Assembly (NCBI GenBank): GCA_963921425.1
Contig: OY992840.1
Span: 11,224,501-11,288,500, forward strand
Direction: 5' to 3'
Length of the DNA: 64,000 nucleotides
DNA from: Dryas octopetala
Lineage: Eukaryota; Streptophyta; Magnoliopsida; Rosales; Rosaceae
Under the pieces are notes generated by a model that had not been told where the DNA came from, did not search any database, and saw only the letters and a list, made by a program, of their open reading frames with translations. Numbering within the stretch: position 1 is the first letter of the stretch; every line of letters starts with the position of its first letter. The position numbers and the translations under genes are program-made. Positions 53,205-63,692 of this stretch are shown here, in pieces.

Positions 53205-54344
53205 TTACCAGAAATTATCATCAAATGTTACCCTTGTGGACGGAGATGGATTTTCGTCTTCCTCCAATTCCAACTCTGGCTCTCCAGACCCAAATTCAGC
53301 TAATTCAATATCAGCAAGATTCTTCAAATCAACCACAGATAGCTCATCCAGGCGCCTAACCACCAAGTCTGCAGCTGCAAGCTCATATACAGGATGGTTG
53401 CTAGCAACAGCCACACACTTCATCCGGGCATCGTGGGCAGCCTCCACCGTTTGATTTGAGTTCCCAAACACAATGCACCGCTCAGGTATGAATTTTAGAA
53501 GCTGTGCTGCATACACAAACATTTCTGGATCAGGCTTCCCCCTTTGAACATCTTCTGCAGCTACCATCACATTGAAGCATCCTTCAATACCAATATTTCT
53601 CATTGCAGCCTCAAGCGTTTTTCTGGGACGTGTAGAGACCAATGCCATTGGTATATTGTAATGCATCAAGACATTCACAAATTCTCTTGATCCAGCTCGT
53701 AAACTATATATCCCACCCTGCAAAGCTTGGTAAATGTCTTCTTTTCGAGCAGCCATTCTTCTCAATTGTGCTGGGTCTCTCGTCCAGCAGAGAACTTCAG
53801 AAATTGCCTGTTCATTCTTCATACCCTCCATTCTTCTAAGAATGAAAGCCAGGGGAGGAGATTTTCCTTCTTCTTGAGAAAGAACTAGCCAGGCCTGCTT
53901 CTCGAGATCAGGATTGTCTTCAATCAAAACTCCTTCCCACTCGAATATGGCAACTAGCCAACCGCTACCCATCCGCTCTTGTCGAAGCAAGGGATTATGT
54001 AGTGAAGGGTTATCTGCTTTATTCTCTGGTGGCCACAAACCAGGTTTTCGATCAATACCTGTATCAGTAGGATAATTCCATTTCTGGGGAATTCGATCAT
54101 CCTTGAATGAATATGTCTCTTTTGTTAGCTGCATTGCAAGGGCCTTAATTGGAGAATTTTTTGAGTGATCAACTCTCAACCTTGGCAAAGGAGGAGACAT
54201 CACAGTCCTTCTACCAAGAATTTCTGCTATAGGGAACCGATAGTTATCTGAAGACCTCCTCTTGTTGGAGGCATCCTTGACGAAAGCACCAGTATAGAGT
54301 GGTCGATGCCCAAGAAGCGATGTTGAAGCAATTGATTCAACCAT
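53205..54344 (-). CDS. PYRP2: Plastid HAD-superfamily protein, PYRP2-like (riboflavin-pathway phosphatase homologue)
   Basis: Single coding exon, 379 aa. It resembles the Arabidopsis protein described as 5-amino-6-(5-phospho-D-ribitylamino)uracil phosphatase, which dephosphorylates a riboflavin precursor in plastids. Residues 1 to about 65 are Ser/Arg-rich and fit a transit peptide. The HAD core runs from about 120 to 335: F-E-W-E-G-V (motif I), L-V-S-T-R-P (motif II), R-G-K-P-D-P-E-M-F (motif III Lys) and V-F-G-N-S-N-Q (motif IV). The C-terminal 45 residues are acidic. In canonical HAD phosphatases motif I is D-x-D and motif IV contains an acidic pair; here both positions are altered, so the catalytic role should be treated with care. 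The start M-V-E-S matches the family. An upstream in-frame ATG at 54368 would add eight residues. Leader sequence with (GA)n tracts lies around 54990-55210, probably separated by a 5'UTR intron. Confidence 0.88.
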   Translation of the reverse strand: MVESIASTSLLGHRPLYTGAFVKDASNKRRSSDNYRFPIAEILGRRTVMSPPLPRLRVDHSKNSPIKALAMQLTKETYSFKDDRIPQKWNYPTDTGIDRKPGLWPPENKADNPSLHNPLLRQERMGSGWLVAIFEWEGVLIEDNPDLEKQAWLVLSQEEGKSPPLAFILRRMEGMKNEQAISEVLCWTRDPAQLRRMAARKEDIYQALQGGIYSLRAGSREFVNVLMHYNIPMALVSTRPRKTLEAAMRNIGIEGCFNVMVAAEDVQRGKPDPEMFVYAAQLLKFIPERCIVFGNSNQTVEAAHDARMKCVAVASNHPVYELAAADLVVRRLDELSVVDLKNLADIELAEFGSGEPELELEEDENPSPSTRVTFDDNFW

Positions 54345-54359
54345 TTTTGACCCAAGACA

Positions 54360-55169
54360 ATAGCTCAACCAAGCTAGACTTTTATAGCTTAAAAGATTCT
54401 CCTTATGCCACAGACACTTTTGAGTTCTAGGTGAATTCGATAGTTCTAAGCCAAATTTGAGTCAATTTGACACCTATCAGAACCTATCCAACCCAGGATT
54501 TAGCACTATAATTCAACTGTACTTGTCAGGTCAAATATAACCTAACTTATATGTATATATATATATTTGGTTGAATACCCAATATTTTGTGATAACTGAG
54601 TTGCAATTATTCTTTACCAAATCCAGCTATATTGTCAAAGAACCATCAAAAACATTCCCTTGAAGCAAAAACTAAGCACAACCCATTAGACCTATCAACC
54701 CAAATCCCCCAAATTAACAATCCCACAGCTTAAAAGCTATTAAAAATCCAACCCCAGAAAAGTAACAAGCTGGAAACAAAGGGGAAAAAGAAAATATAGA
54801 ATATACACAGCAAAGACCCACCAAATCTTAGCCAAAATACAAGTCTTATTACCTCTAAAATTAACCAGATTCCACTCACAAACCAACCCCAACTGGCCAG
54901 GAACTAAATATATACAAAGAGAATAACTTTTATTATATTACAACTGGAATATGTAAAATTCAAAAGCACATATATAGAAAAAGAAACCTGGGTAAGGACC
55001 AAAAGGGTTGGAAGAAGAACTGGGGACGTCTGAGAAAATCGCAAGAGAGAGAGAGAGAGAGAGAGTGAAAATTCTTCAGAAAACGGATTAGATGAATCTC
55101 TCCCCTTTTTGCGTTTCTTGAAGTAGAGGTGTTTTTTTTGTGGCTTATAAATTGTGGGAAATGTTGCAT

Positions 55170-55210
<41 letters not shown>

Positions 55211-55240
55211 GTGATGCCTGCGAAAGTAACCGGCTGGGAG
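54360..55240 (-). promoter_or_regulatory. Probable 5'UTR intron and leader of the PYRP2-like gene
   Basis: On the minus strand TTACCCAG/GTTTC near 54988 looks like a splice donor after a CT-rich leader. That leader contains (CT)n tracts at about 55044-55068 and 55170-55208. An acceptor nearer the ATG is not certain. Confidence 0.4.
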
Positions 55241-55430
55241 GACACGTGTCGGTGTTTTGGTTCGTTAACTTTAACTCTTTTCGGTCGCTGATGAGTGATG
55301 GTAGCTCTTTTTGGGTGAACCACAATTTGCCCCCGATTTGACAAAATATTCACGGTAGCCGCCATTTGTAATTTTGAGGTTTTGACTGGTTATACGTACC
55401 GACTGAAATTTAACCCGGACAAATTAATAA

Positions 55431-55861
55431 AGAACAATATTTGGGTCACTCCTTTGGGGTACCTCAAGGTCACCCTACTCCTTCAAATTTTGATTTTGGC
55501 AATGTTAGCGTATAATCGGAACTGTTCACTTTTTAGATAACATATTAAAGATCATCTTTGCAAAAAAATCAAATCAATCGAAAATCGTATGGTTATATAA
55601 CTGTTGTCAATTAAATAGAAAAAATCAAAGGTTTGGCAAAAAAATCACTCTTTAATTAAAACAGTTGATTTTTTCCATTTAATTGACAACAATTATATAA
55701 TCAAACGATTTCCGATTGATTTGATTTTTTGCAGAGATAATCTTTAATATATTATCTAAAAAGTCAACAATTCCGATTATGCGCCGACATTGATGAAATT
55801 AGAATTTGAAGAGGTGGGGTGACCTTGAGATACCCCCAAGGAGTGACCAAAGTATTGTTCT
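55431..55861. mobile_element. Foldback MITE (431 bp), oldest layer of a nested insertion
   Basis: Near-palindromic along its length. The ends are AGAACAATATTTGGGTCACTC and, inverted from the right, AGAACAATACTTTGGTCACTC; the arms also share CTCAAGGTCACCC and ATTCCGATTATGCG/CGTATAATCGGAAC. Flanked by TTAATAA at 55424-55430 and 55862-55868. No coding capacity. Confidence 0.85.
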
Positions 55862-56041
55862 TTAATAAATATAAGCTTATTCGTGCTAATGTCCCTAAAA
55901 TTAACTTTCATTTTCACTTTGCCTCTTTAAAGTTAAATCTTTCTACTTTGCCTCTGATCTGTACAAATCATTCTACAAGGCAAGTTTCGTCAAGTCCATC
56001 AATGACTCTATTAAAAAATCCGACGTGGCGCTTACGTGGAT

Positions 56042-56483
56042 TAGAGGTGTCAAACGGACCAACTCGGCCCATTTAAGTTGAGTCTATCATGTTTTCGTGT
56101 TGTGTTCGGGCCGATCCATATAGTTAATACTTAGGCTCAGCACGGCTCACGGTGTGTGAACCACTCGTGCTCGTGCCGTGGCTTAAATGGGTTGGCCCAC
56201 GGGCCTTTTTTCTTTTTCTTTTTAAGGTGAAAAAAACTAATCTTATTATATTTCTTTTTCTTTATAATTAAATATTCAAAAAAATTTTACATGAAAATTG
56301 AATATTCTTGTTAAAAAATTCTCTTAAAAAAAACAAGATTAAAAAAGTCGTGCCAATTTCGTGCTCGTGTCAAGCAATGTCTAATAGGCTAAAAACTTCG
56401 ACTCGACCCATTTACTAGTGTTTTGCCGTACCTATTTTAATCGTGATGTGTGCTCGGGCCGGCTTGGATCGTTTGACACTTTA
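56042..56483. mobile_element. hAT-type MITE (442 bp), family member 2, nested
   Basis: Starts TAGAGGTGTCAAACGGACC and ends CGTTTGACACTTTA. Perfect 8-bp target duplication ACGTGGAT at 56034-56041 and 56484-56491. It sits inside the left inverted arm of the MULE-like element, which resumes at GGGTATTCTGG. Confidence 0.9.
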
Positions 56484-56638
56484 ACGTGGATGGGTATTCT
56501 GGTATTTTACTGGTCATTGGAGTTGACTGTGACTGACAACATGCCAAATTGACTTCATCTCAGATTCTCAGCTTAAAGTGGGCCCCCACTGTCCAAATGA
56601 ACCATTTCATCTTCTTCCCCACCCAAGCCCCCTCCCAC

Positions 56639-57158
56639 TAGAGGTGTCAAACGGGCCGGCCCGGCCCTGCCCGACCCGTTTAAGTTGAGTCCATCGTGCT
56701 TTCGTGCCGTGCTCGGGCCGGCCCATATAGTTAAGACCTAAGCCCAGCACGGCCCATGGCCCGCGGGCCATTCGTGCTCGTGCCGTGCCTTAAACGGGCC
56801 GGCCCACGGACCTATTTTTATTTTTATTTTTTATGGTGATAAAACTAATCTTATGATATTTTTTCTTATTTATAATTAAATATTAACATTATTTTTCATG
56901 AAAATTGAATATTTTTGTTGAAAAGTTCTTTAAAAATAGAAAAAACAATGTTAAAATAGTCGTGCCTAATTCGGGCCCATTTCGTGCCCGTGCTCGTGCC
57001 GTGCTTGGCCCGTGTCGTGCTCGTGCCGTGCCCGATGGGCTAAAAACTTCGGCCCAGCCCGGCCCATTTAATCGTGCCGTGCCGTGCCGTGCCGTGCCTA
57101 TTTTAATCGTGCCGTGCCGTGTCGTGCTCGGGCCGGCCCGACCCGTTTGACACCTCTA
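56639..57158. mobile_element. hAT-type MITE (520 bp), family member 3, nested
   Basis: Starts TAGAGGTGTCAAACGGGCCG and ends GACCCGTTTGACACCTCTA with near-perfect inverted ends. Perfect 8-bp target duplication CCTCCCAC at 56631-56638 and 57159-57166. It is rich in GTGCC/GTGCTC repeats, including a run of CGTGC pentamers near 57076-57100. It is the best-preserved copy here and thus probably the youngest. Confidence 0.93.
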
Positions 57159-57474
57159 CCTCCCACTACCACCACCCTCTTCTTCCAACTTCATCACTGC
57201 TGGCGACCTCTCCCACTAGTCGACAACTTCCCATTTTCTCTCTTTTTCTTTCTCTTTCTCACTCTCCTTCCTCCATGATGCGCAAGTCTGAGTTTTTATT
57301 TTTGTTAATGAGGTTTGTTTTTCCAAAACAAGATAGACATTCAAAACCACAAAAAAAAAAAGGTGAGATTGACGGTTTTCCTAGAGTGAATGAAAGATGA
57401 GATCAAATCTGGTTTTTTGAGTAAAGAGACCCATGGTCTTGAGTTTTGACGTGAATAAGAGAGAAATAGGGAGG

Positions 57475-57514
<40 letters not shown>

Positions 57515-57954
57515 CACAGAGAAATGAGAGGAAGCTGTAGTGGGGAGGGGAGGAAAGGGGAGGGGAATGGAGGTTGGTAGGGTGCGGCAGAAACCAGGTG
57601 GCAGAGGAGAGATCCAAAGCCTCATGGGTTTGTTTTAATGTTTTATTTTTTATTTTTTCATTTGTTTGTTTCTTAATTTAATTTTCTTAGTCATTTTCTT
57701 AATTCGACACGGCGCCCATTTGGCATGGTGTCAATCTCACTCACCTCCATCCACTAGTAAATTACCAGAATGCCAATCCACGTAGGTGCCATGTTAGATT
57801 TTTTAACTGACTCATGGATGGAGCTGACAAAAATTGTCTTATGGGAGTGATCAATAAAGATTGGGGGGCAAAATGAGAAAATTTAATTTTAAGGAGCAAA
57901 TTGAGAATGAAAGTTAATTTCGGGGGTATTTGTGCTAATAAGCCTTTAATAAAT

Positions 57955-59574
57955 TGAGTAAATATGATCATAATTTTTTTAATTCCAATTCAAATTTGAA
58001 CAAACATGGGTGAGCTACTATTTGTGAAAAAAAAAAGAAAAAAGAAAAAAAGAGCTATACTACGTTTGTCAGTACAATATATTTATAAAGTGTTGATCGA
58101 TCAGTTTACCTACTAATTAAGTTAAATATTAAAATTAAAAATTTTGAACATTTAAACCTCAGAACATGTATTATTTAAACAGTATATAATATGATATTTT
58201 CTTTTGCATCCATAGAAAAGTAGCATTTATTTTTCTATTATGGATTCTTAGGTATTTCATCATCATTTTGATGGCAAAGTGTTTACGAATCAATGGTTTT
58301 TGCAAGGATTTCTTCATAATATATATAAAGGGTATTTTTATCTTATGACACATAATCAAGTGTATTTTTAACTAGTTATTTTAAATTACTATAAACTTAG
58401 TCCTAGATAATGGGTAATTTTACACATCCAAAAGGGTTTTGAGTTTTATGTTGTTTTATAATCCTAGCTGATCTTTTCTCATCCTTCAACCACTTAAATT
58501 GACCACAAATGCTCTTACCTAAATGCTTGCTTTATGGACTTTTTTTCTTTCACTTCATAGAACCTTATTGAAGATGTGTGTACCAATTAAATAAGGGAAA
58601 GTTATCTTATACTCATTTCAATCCCAAACTACAAAATAAATGATAGTTAATGAAGATTTATTGGTGGGTGAATCATGATGATTATGACTTGATGTATATA
58701 TATATATATGTCATTTTATAAATAATGCTCACCATTGACAAAGTCCAGTGCATCGATCTTTCCCTAATTGGCATTGACAAGTCATGATAAGAGAGGGATT
58801 CATTTGGTAATAGACTAATAGTACACGCCGACATGCTTTTTTTTTTTTTGGTATGTTGCCTCAAGCAAATTTTCACTCTAATGTTATTTTTTCAAATTAT
58901 CTTAAAAGATAAACTATTGACATAATATTTATGAATTAATTTTTTTATCAACCATTATCGTCAATGAGATTTGAACTCATAATCCACTCTAATAAAGAGA
59001 AAACTAGATGTTATTAGGTTAAATAATCATTAGTAGCGATTATTTTTTATAATTAAAATTTGTAAGTTGATATTTTTATTTTATAATCATTGTACAATTG
59101 ATTCAGATAGCTATATTTTGTTGTTATGTTTAGAAAATATATTAAGAACTAAATGTATTATTAAGAATACGAATAAAATAATTAAGTATAAAGTCCTAGA
59201 GACTCCTAGCTAGCTACTTCTCTATGTAAAATGACTTTGCCATCCCATCACAAAATTAAATAATAAAAAGGTTGTAATTTGCATTGCAAATAGATTGCCA
59301 TCCAATAGAGGGAACCAAAGGAAAAGGAAGGAGAAGGTGGGGTGACATAAACAAGGAGACTAGGGGAGAGTAGTTTACTTCAGAGTCACCATCAAATGAA
59401 CTAGTCCATGAATGTCACAGCCTCGATCTGTAGGTTTGTTTCCCGCGGACCTTTCTCATTGCTTTCTTTTTATATTATAAAGGCCACAAGCAACATTGAT
59501 GATTCTCATTTGTTTTGAGTTTTGAGACAATTATTTTATTTTATGATTGTTTTTTGGTAGTCATTTTCACTCTT
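57955..59574. other. AT-rich intergenic DNA
   Basis: No supportable gene. An (AT)n run lies near 58694-58709. Sequence at 58960-58985 (AGATTTGAACTCATAATC) recalls a decayed tRNA-like B box but is too short to call. Confidence 0.35.
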
Positions 59575-59591
59575 ATATATTCTAATTTATT

Positions 59592-60285
59592 ACAACCAAC
59601 TAAAGTTTCCACCTAATGCTAACTAAGCACTTTCCTAACCCTAGCCGCCATCCCAAAAGAAAAACTCTCTCCTCTCCTTAACCTCTCCATGGGGGAGGGG
59701 CGGCCCTTGTGTTCTCACAGACTGCTCCTCCCCTCGCCCCTCTCTCTTTTGTTTTTCTTTTCCTTTTTCTGTGTTTTTATTTTTGTCCTTTGGGATACTC
59801 TCATCCCAATAAGTGAGAGTGTTTTCATCTCTCCTTGTGAGAGTTTTTCCACCTCTCTTCGTGAGAGTTTTTCAGATTTTGTTTGTTTTGGTTTGTTTTG
59901 TGTTTTGATGCTTTCAGGTTTTCTCTGGCGCTCATCACAAGGTGTTAGGGAGTCACTATTTTCGCCGGTACCGGTCATATTTCCACCGGTTACTATTGCC
60001 ACATCCGCCACTTTGCGCTATTGTCAGCCTCGACTTAGAGATGTTGGTAGGATCGTGAACCCAAACGCGACTAGTTCGCTAATTCCTACGGTGCCTCTCT
60101 GGCTCCGTTTGATGGCTATAGTATCTGCTCGATGCCGATGTTATGAGATCTTCGAATTTCTGTGGGCTTTTCTGCTCCACTTTTGTGGGTTTTTGTTTTC
60201 TTGTAAGCCTTTAGGCTCATATTTTGTATTCTCTCTGCTTTTTTGGCTGTTTTAATACAATGATTTGCCTTATTCTCAAAAAAAA
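59592..60285 (+). mobile_element. Short non-LTR retroposon with polyA tail and 17-bp target duplication
   Basis: Flanked by ATATATTCTAATTTATT at 59575-59591 and 60286-60302. The 3' end is TTAATACAATGATTTGCC then a short polyA, giving plus orientation. The 5' part has CTAACCCTAGCCGCCATCC and an ATG at 59689 followed by a CT-rich frame of 188 codons that is hydrophobic and low in complexity; I do not call it a gene. At 694 bp it is far too short for an autonomous LINE and has no visible reverse transcriptase, so it is a non-autonomous or internally deleted copy. Confidence 0.82.
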
Positions 60286-60302
60286 ATATATTCTAATTTA
60301 TT

Positions 60303-61677
60303 TAATCACGTCACTAGCTAAGACATGAAAACAATTATAAAAGTGCAATTGCACAAAATTAGAGTGTGAAAATCATCACCCTATTTTTAAGTGATTTATT
60401 TTATTATCGTTGGTAGTGCTCCTCTTGTTATGGCCTTTCATAAATAAATAAATAAGAAAAATATTGTTAATAAAAAGAGCTTAAATTGGTCGGACGCATT
60501 ATTGTTTTTTATAAGTAAGCAATTTGGCCATTGAAACATTGACTAAAAAATGGAGGCAACAAACTGAAGTTCACTTTAAGAAGAGCCAATATATATATAT
60601 ATATATATAACTGGCCCTAAAGAAGCCATATATACATGATTCAAAATTTCAAACTCTTGCAACCAATTATGTGACACTGCATGTGGACTTGTATAGTTAA
60701 TTGGCCATATATGGAAAATCACCATACTCAAAATAGTTTTGAACTCTCGGAACAAAGCCAATATTGCAAAAGTAACAACGTACCATTCAACTTTGGTATA
60801 TATGCAACCATGCAAGAAATGATGCATGTACGTAAAGGTCAAACATGGCCGAACCATCTCCATCTACCGACGATAACATTCTCTATCAGATGCTACAAAC
60901 CAGTGTTTAATGGACACCAACATCAACATGATTGTGACACGTATAAAGTGTAGATTAATACAAGGTTAAATTTCACTTTCAAGGTATAATACCACTTTAG
61001 TTTTTCGGAAACTAAAGTAGAACCCAACCTTTCAATAATAAAATATAGAATCATACTTTTTTCTTGGTTGAAAAATAATAGAATCATATGGATTTTTTTT
61101 GTTTATTATTTTGATAGGTGGAGCAAAATATGTGGTCCTACGAGCTACGGTACAGAAAATAGCCATAGGTGACACCATGGATATTCGATAAGTACAAACT
61201 AGGTGGGCCCGAGTTGTGTGTTGTAGAAGGAATGCCAGGTAGATTCATCTCTGCAAATTTGCGAGGTCATAGCAAGCCCAAGTAGGCCCATTTCAGCAGG
61301 ATACAATTTTGCCACGATATTACGCCTACTTGTCGCTACTGAACACCATATTTTTCTTATGGCCAAAAAAAAAAAAAACACCATATTTTTCTTTGCGATT
61401 TTAAAGATATCTTGAAAGAGTGGTGCTGTAGTATACTACTGAAGTACTGAGTACTGAGTTAAAAAACGAAAAAAAAATAAATTCTGGGCCCAGCCCAGCT
61501 GAAGCCAACCCGATACCCACCTGTAGGAAGGCTTTAAACGGCATGTCGTTTATGGAGGGGAGGCCCATAAGCCCATAAACCCCTCCGTCCCTCCCCTCTA
61601 CTTCTTTCGGCAGCGTCACCCACCAACTGTTCGATCAAATTCCCGCAAAGCAAAAAGCCTGGAAAACGAAGCAAAAC
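60303..61677. other. Intergenic DNA and upstream region of the Rpp21-like gene
   Basis: 60590-60609 is an (AT)n run. 61490-61677 is less AT-rich, with CCTCCGTCCCTCCCC and ACCCACC-type runs close to the ATG, consistent with a short promoter and leader. No other gene seen. Confidence 0.4.
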
Positions 61678-63692
61678 ATGGGCAGGCGAGGAGGAGCCAA
61701 GAGAGCTCCAAACACAAACACAGCATCTGGGTCGAAAGATACAATATCACTGAGAGAGGAATTGACTGGCAAAAAGCAAAGCGTCAACCCCAAGTCCGCA
61801 TTGAAGCTCGAGCACTTGCAGCGACTCGCTTTGTGGGCCACTGGGGAAGCTCCCATTCCTTCTTTGGGCGCCTTCTTTGGCCAAAAGTTGGCCTCTTCTC
61901 ACGAGGCTCTGGGTGTGCCTCCTGATCCTTCTCTGTTTCCTTGCCAGAGGTACTGTCAACAAATTTTTTAGTTTTTTTTTTTTGAATAAATTGTGGAAAA
62001 AAAACATGAATTTGTCATATTTGTTGCTGTTAGTGTATGTGTAGTGGGATTGCTGTTGTGGGTTTAGGTGCATTTAGTTGCAAAGTTTATGGCTTTCTGA
62101 GCTTGGTTTTGGAGTTTAAGCTTATTGTTGTTGTTGCTGTGTTAGTGGGTTGAATAACAAATGGGTTATGTTAGGGCGGGCTGTAGAGCATTTTACTAGT
62201 TAGAACAACTGCTATTGGGGTTGATTTGTTTGGATTGTTTTTGTATTAATGAGTGCATTTAGTTGCAAAGTTTATAGCTTTTTGAGCTCAGTTTTGGAGT
62301 TGAGCCTGTTGTTGTTGCTGCTATGTTAGTGGGTTGAGTAGCAAATGGGTTTTGTTAGGGCGGGTTGTAGAGCATTTTACAAGCTAGAACTACTGCAATT
62401 GGGGTTGATTTGTTTGTGGGGGTGGTTCTGGGCATTTGATTATCAAAAGTCAAAGATAGGCACCGTGTTCTTGAAATGGTAATTGTGTGGTTGACATATT
62501 ATTGGTTTGGTTTTGCTTAAATGGTTGAACATTTAAACTGTTGTTGGGAAACAACCAATGCAATGCCTGGATCCATTTGGGTTCGGCAATAGTTATAATT
62601 CCACATTATGTTAATCCAGCCGCTGGTAATGCTAGATAATTAAGCGATGTGGATAATTTGAGAGCTTTTGTTTTTCAGTAATTGAAAGCTGATCAGTTGT
62701 GTGTTAAGAGAGATGCATACTTGGTAATAGTTGGTAAATAACGTTTGATTCTGTCCCAGATACAGGATGAGTATCTTTGATCATGGCATGGCTAATACAA
62801 TGCAAAAAAACCAAAAACTGGCTAATTGCTTCAATCCAATCCAAACCTGGTTTGGATTGGATTGTATTAGATATTTGTAAACCCAATTGGATTGGATTAG
62901 TTGTACCTAAATACTGAATTAAACCAGTCCAATTATAATAGGTATTGTAAAATTGCATATCTTTGGATCACCATTTTGTCTGTTTGCAGATGTGAAACAA
63001 TTCTTCAGCCTGGCTTCAACTGCACTGTTCGAATTGAAAAAAATAGAGCAAAGGCACGACGGCGGAGTAAGAAATATATTAATTTCACTCAGAACAAGAA
63101 ACATACTAATTTCACTCAGAACAATGTAGTGTATACATGCCACTTCTGTTCACATCGGAATTTGAGGAGAGGGACTCCAAAGGGACATATGAAAGAGATA
63201 TGCCCCCTTAAGACCAAGACAACTTCAAAATTGAAACCTGCTAAATCCATTTCTAAGAAGCTTGTCAGCTCAAAGAAGAGAATTGTAAGTGAAGGTGAAG
63301 TTGGTATAGCGAATGAAATAGCTTCTTTAGCAATCACCAGAGAGATTCCTACACTGGACAGCCCTGCAGGTGAAGATAAGGTCAGTAAAGCGAATGAAGT
63401 AGCTTCTTCAGCAATAGCTAGAGAGATTCCTACTGTGGACAGTCCTGCAACTCCACTGGTGAGAACTGGAGCTACTTTGTTGGAAAGTAAGAGGAGAAAG
63501 AGAAGCAAATCGGCATCCAAGAAACCAGCTGAACCTGAAAACACTCCTGCTCCAACAGATGCAGAAATCACAGTCAGCACATCAAATAAACGGAGGCGAA
63601 AATCATGGACTAGTTTGAAGGAAATCGCTGAAAGCAGGGAGCGTAGTAACATACAAAACATCAGTGATTTGAAAATCCCTTTCTTTGTCTAA
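61678..63692 (+). CDS. Rpr2/Rpp21-type zinc-ribbon protein (putative RNase P/MRP-related subunit)
   Basis: Two exons, 61678-61949 and 62990-63692, joined GT-AG in frame: 324 aa. The family (Rpp21/Rpr2/Snm1) binds zinc and serves RNase P or RNase MRP in tRNA or rRNA processing; the plant members of this type are little studied, so the function is inferred. Seen: a basic N-terminus (M-G-R-R-G-G-A-K-R), a helical stretch with L-K-L-E-H-L-Q-R-L-A, then the four zinc cysteines as C-Q-R-C, formed across the splice junction, and C-H-F-C, followed by H-x-K-x-I-C-P. The C-terminal half is a Lys/Ser-rich, probably disordered tail with basic clusters (K-R-R-K-R, N-K-R-R-R-K) and an 81-bp tandem repeat at about 63290-63450 that duplicates 27 residues. 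The intron also holds a tandem duplication. The start is the first ATG of the frame. Confidence 0.82.
62068..62424. repeat. Tandem duplication (185-bp unit) inside the intron of the Rpp21-like gene
   Basis: GTGCATTTAGTTGCAAAGTTTAT starts both units, at 62068 and 62253. They share GTTAGTGGGTTGA, CAAATGGGTT, TTAGGGCGGG and ATTGGGGTTGATTTGTTTG, with moderate divergence. Confidence 0.9.

Larger units (their letters stand above)
55871..57944. mobile_element. MULE-like TIR element (about 2.07 kb) hosting two nested hAT MITEs
   Basis: Long inverted ends: GCTTATTCGTGCTAATGTCCC on the left and GGCTTATTAGCACAAATACCC inverted from the right. They continue for about 200 bp through AAATTAACTTTCATT, GTCAAGTCCATC/GTCAGCTCCATC and TTAAAAAATC, to CACGTGGAT-type sequence and ATTCTGGTA-TTTACTGG. 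Direct repeats TTTAATAAAT at 55861-55870 and 57945-57954 flank it, fitting the 9-10-bp duplication of Mutator-like elements. The interior has no transposase. It contains pyrimidine-rich sequence, a (GA)n tract at 57480-57510 and the two elements listed below. Confidence 0.82.

Noticed and set aside
59689..60255. 188-codon open frame inside the polyA retroposon
   Set aside because: CT-rich and low in complexity with no recognisable domain. It sits inside an element with target duplications, and nothing supports it as a host gene.
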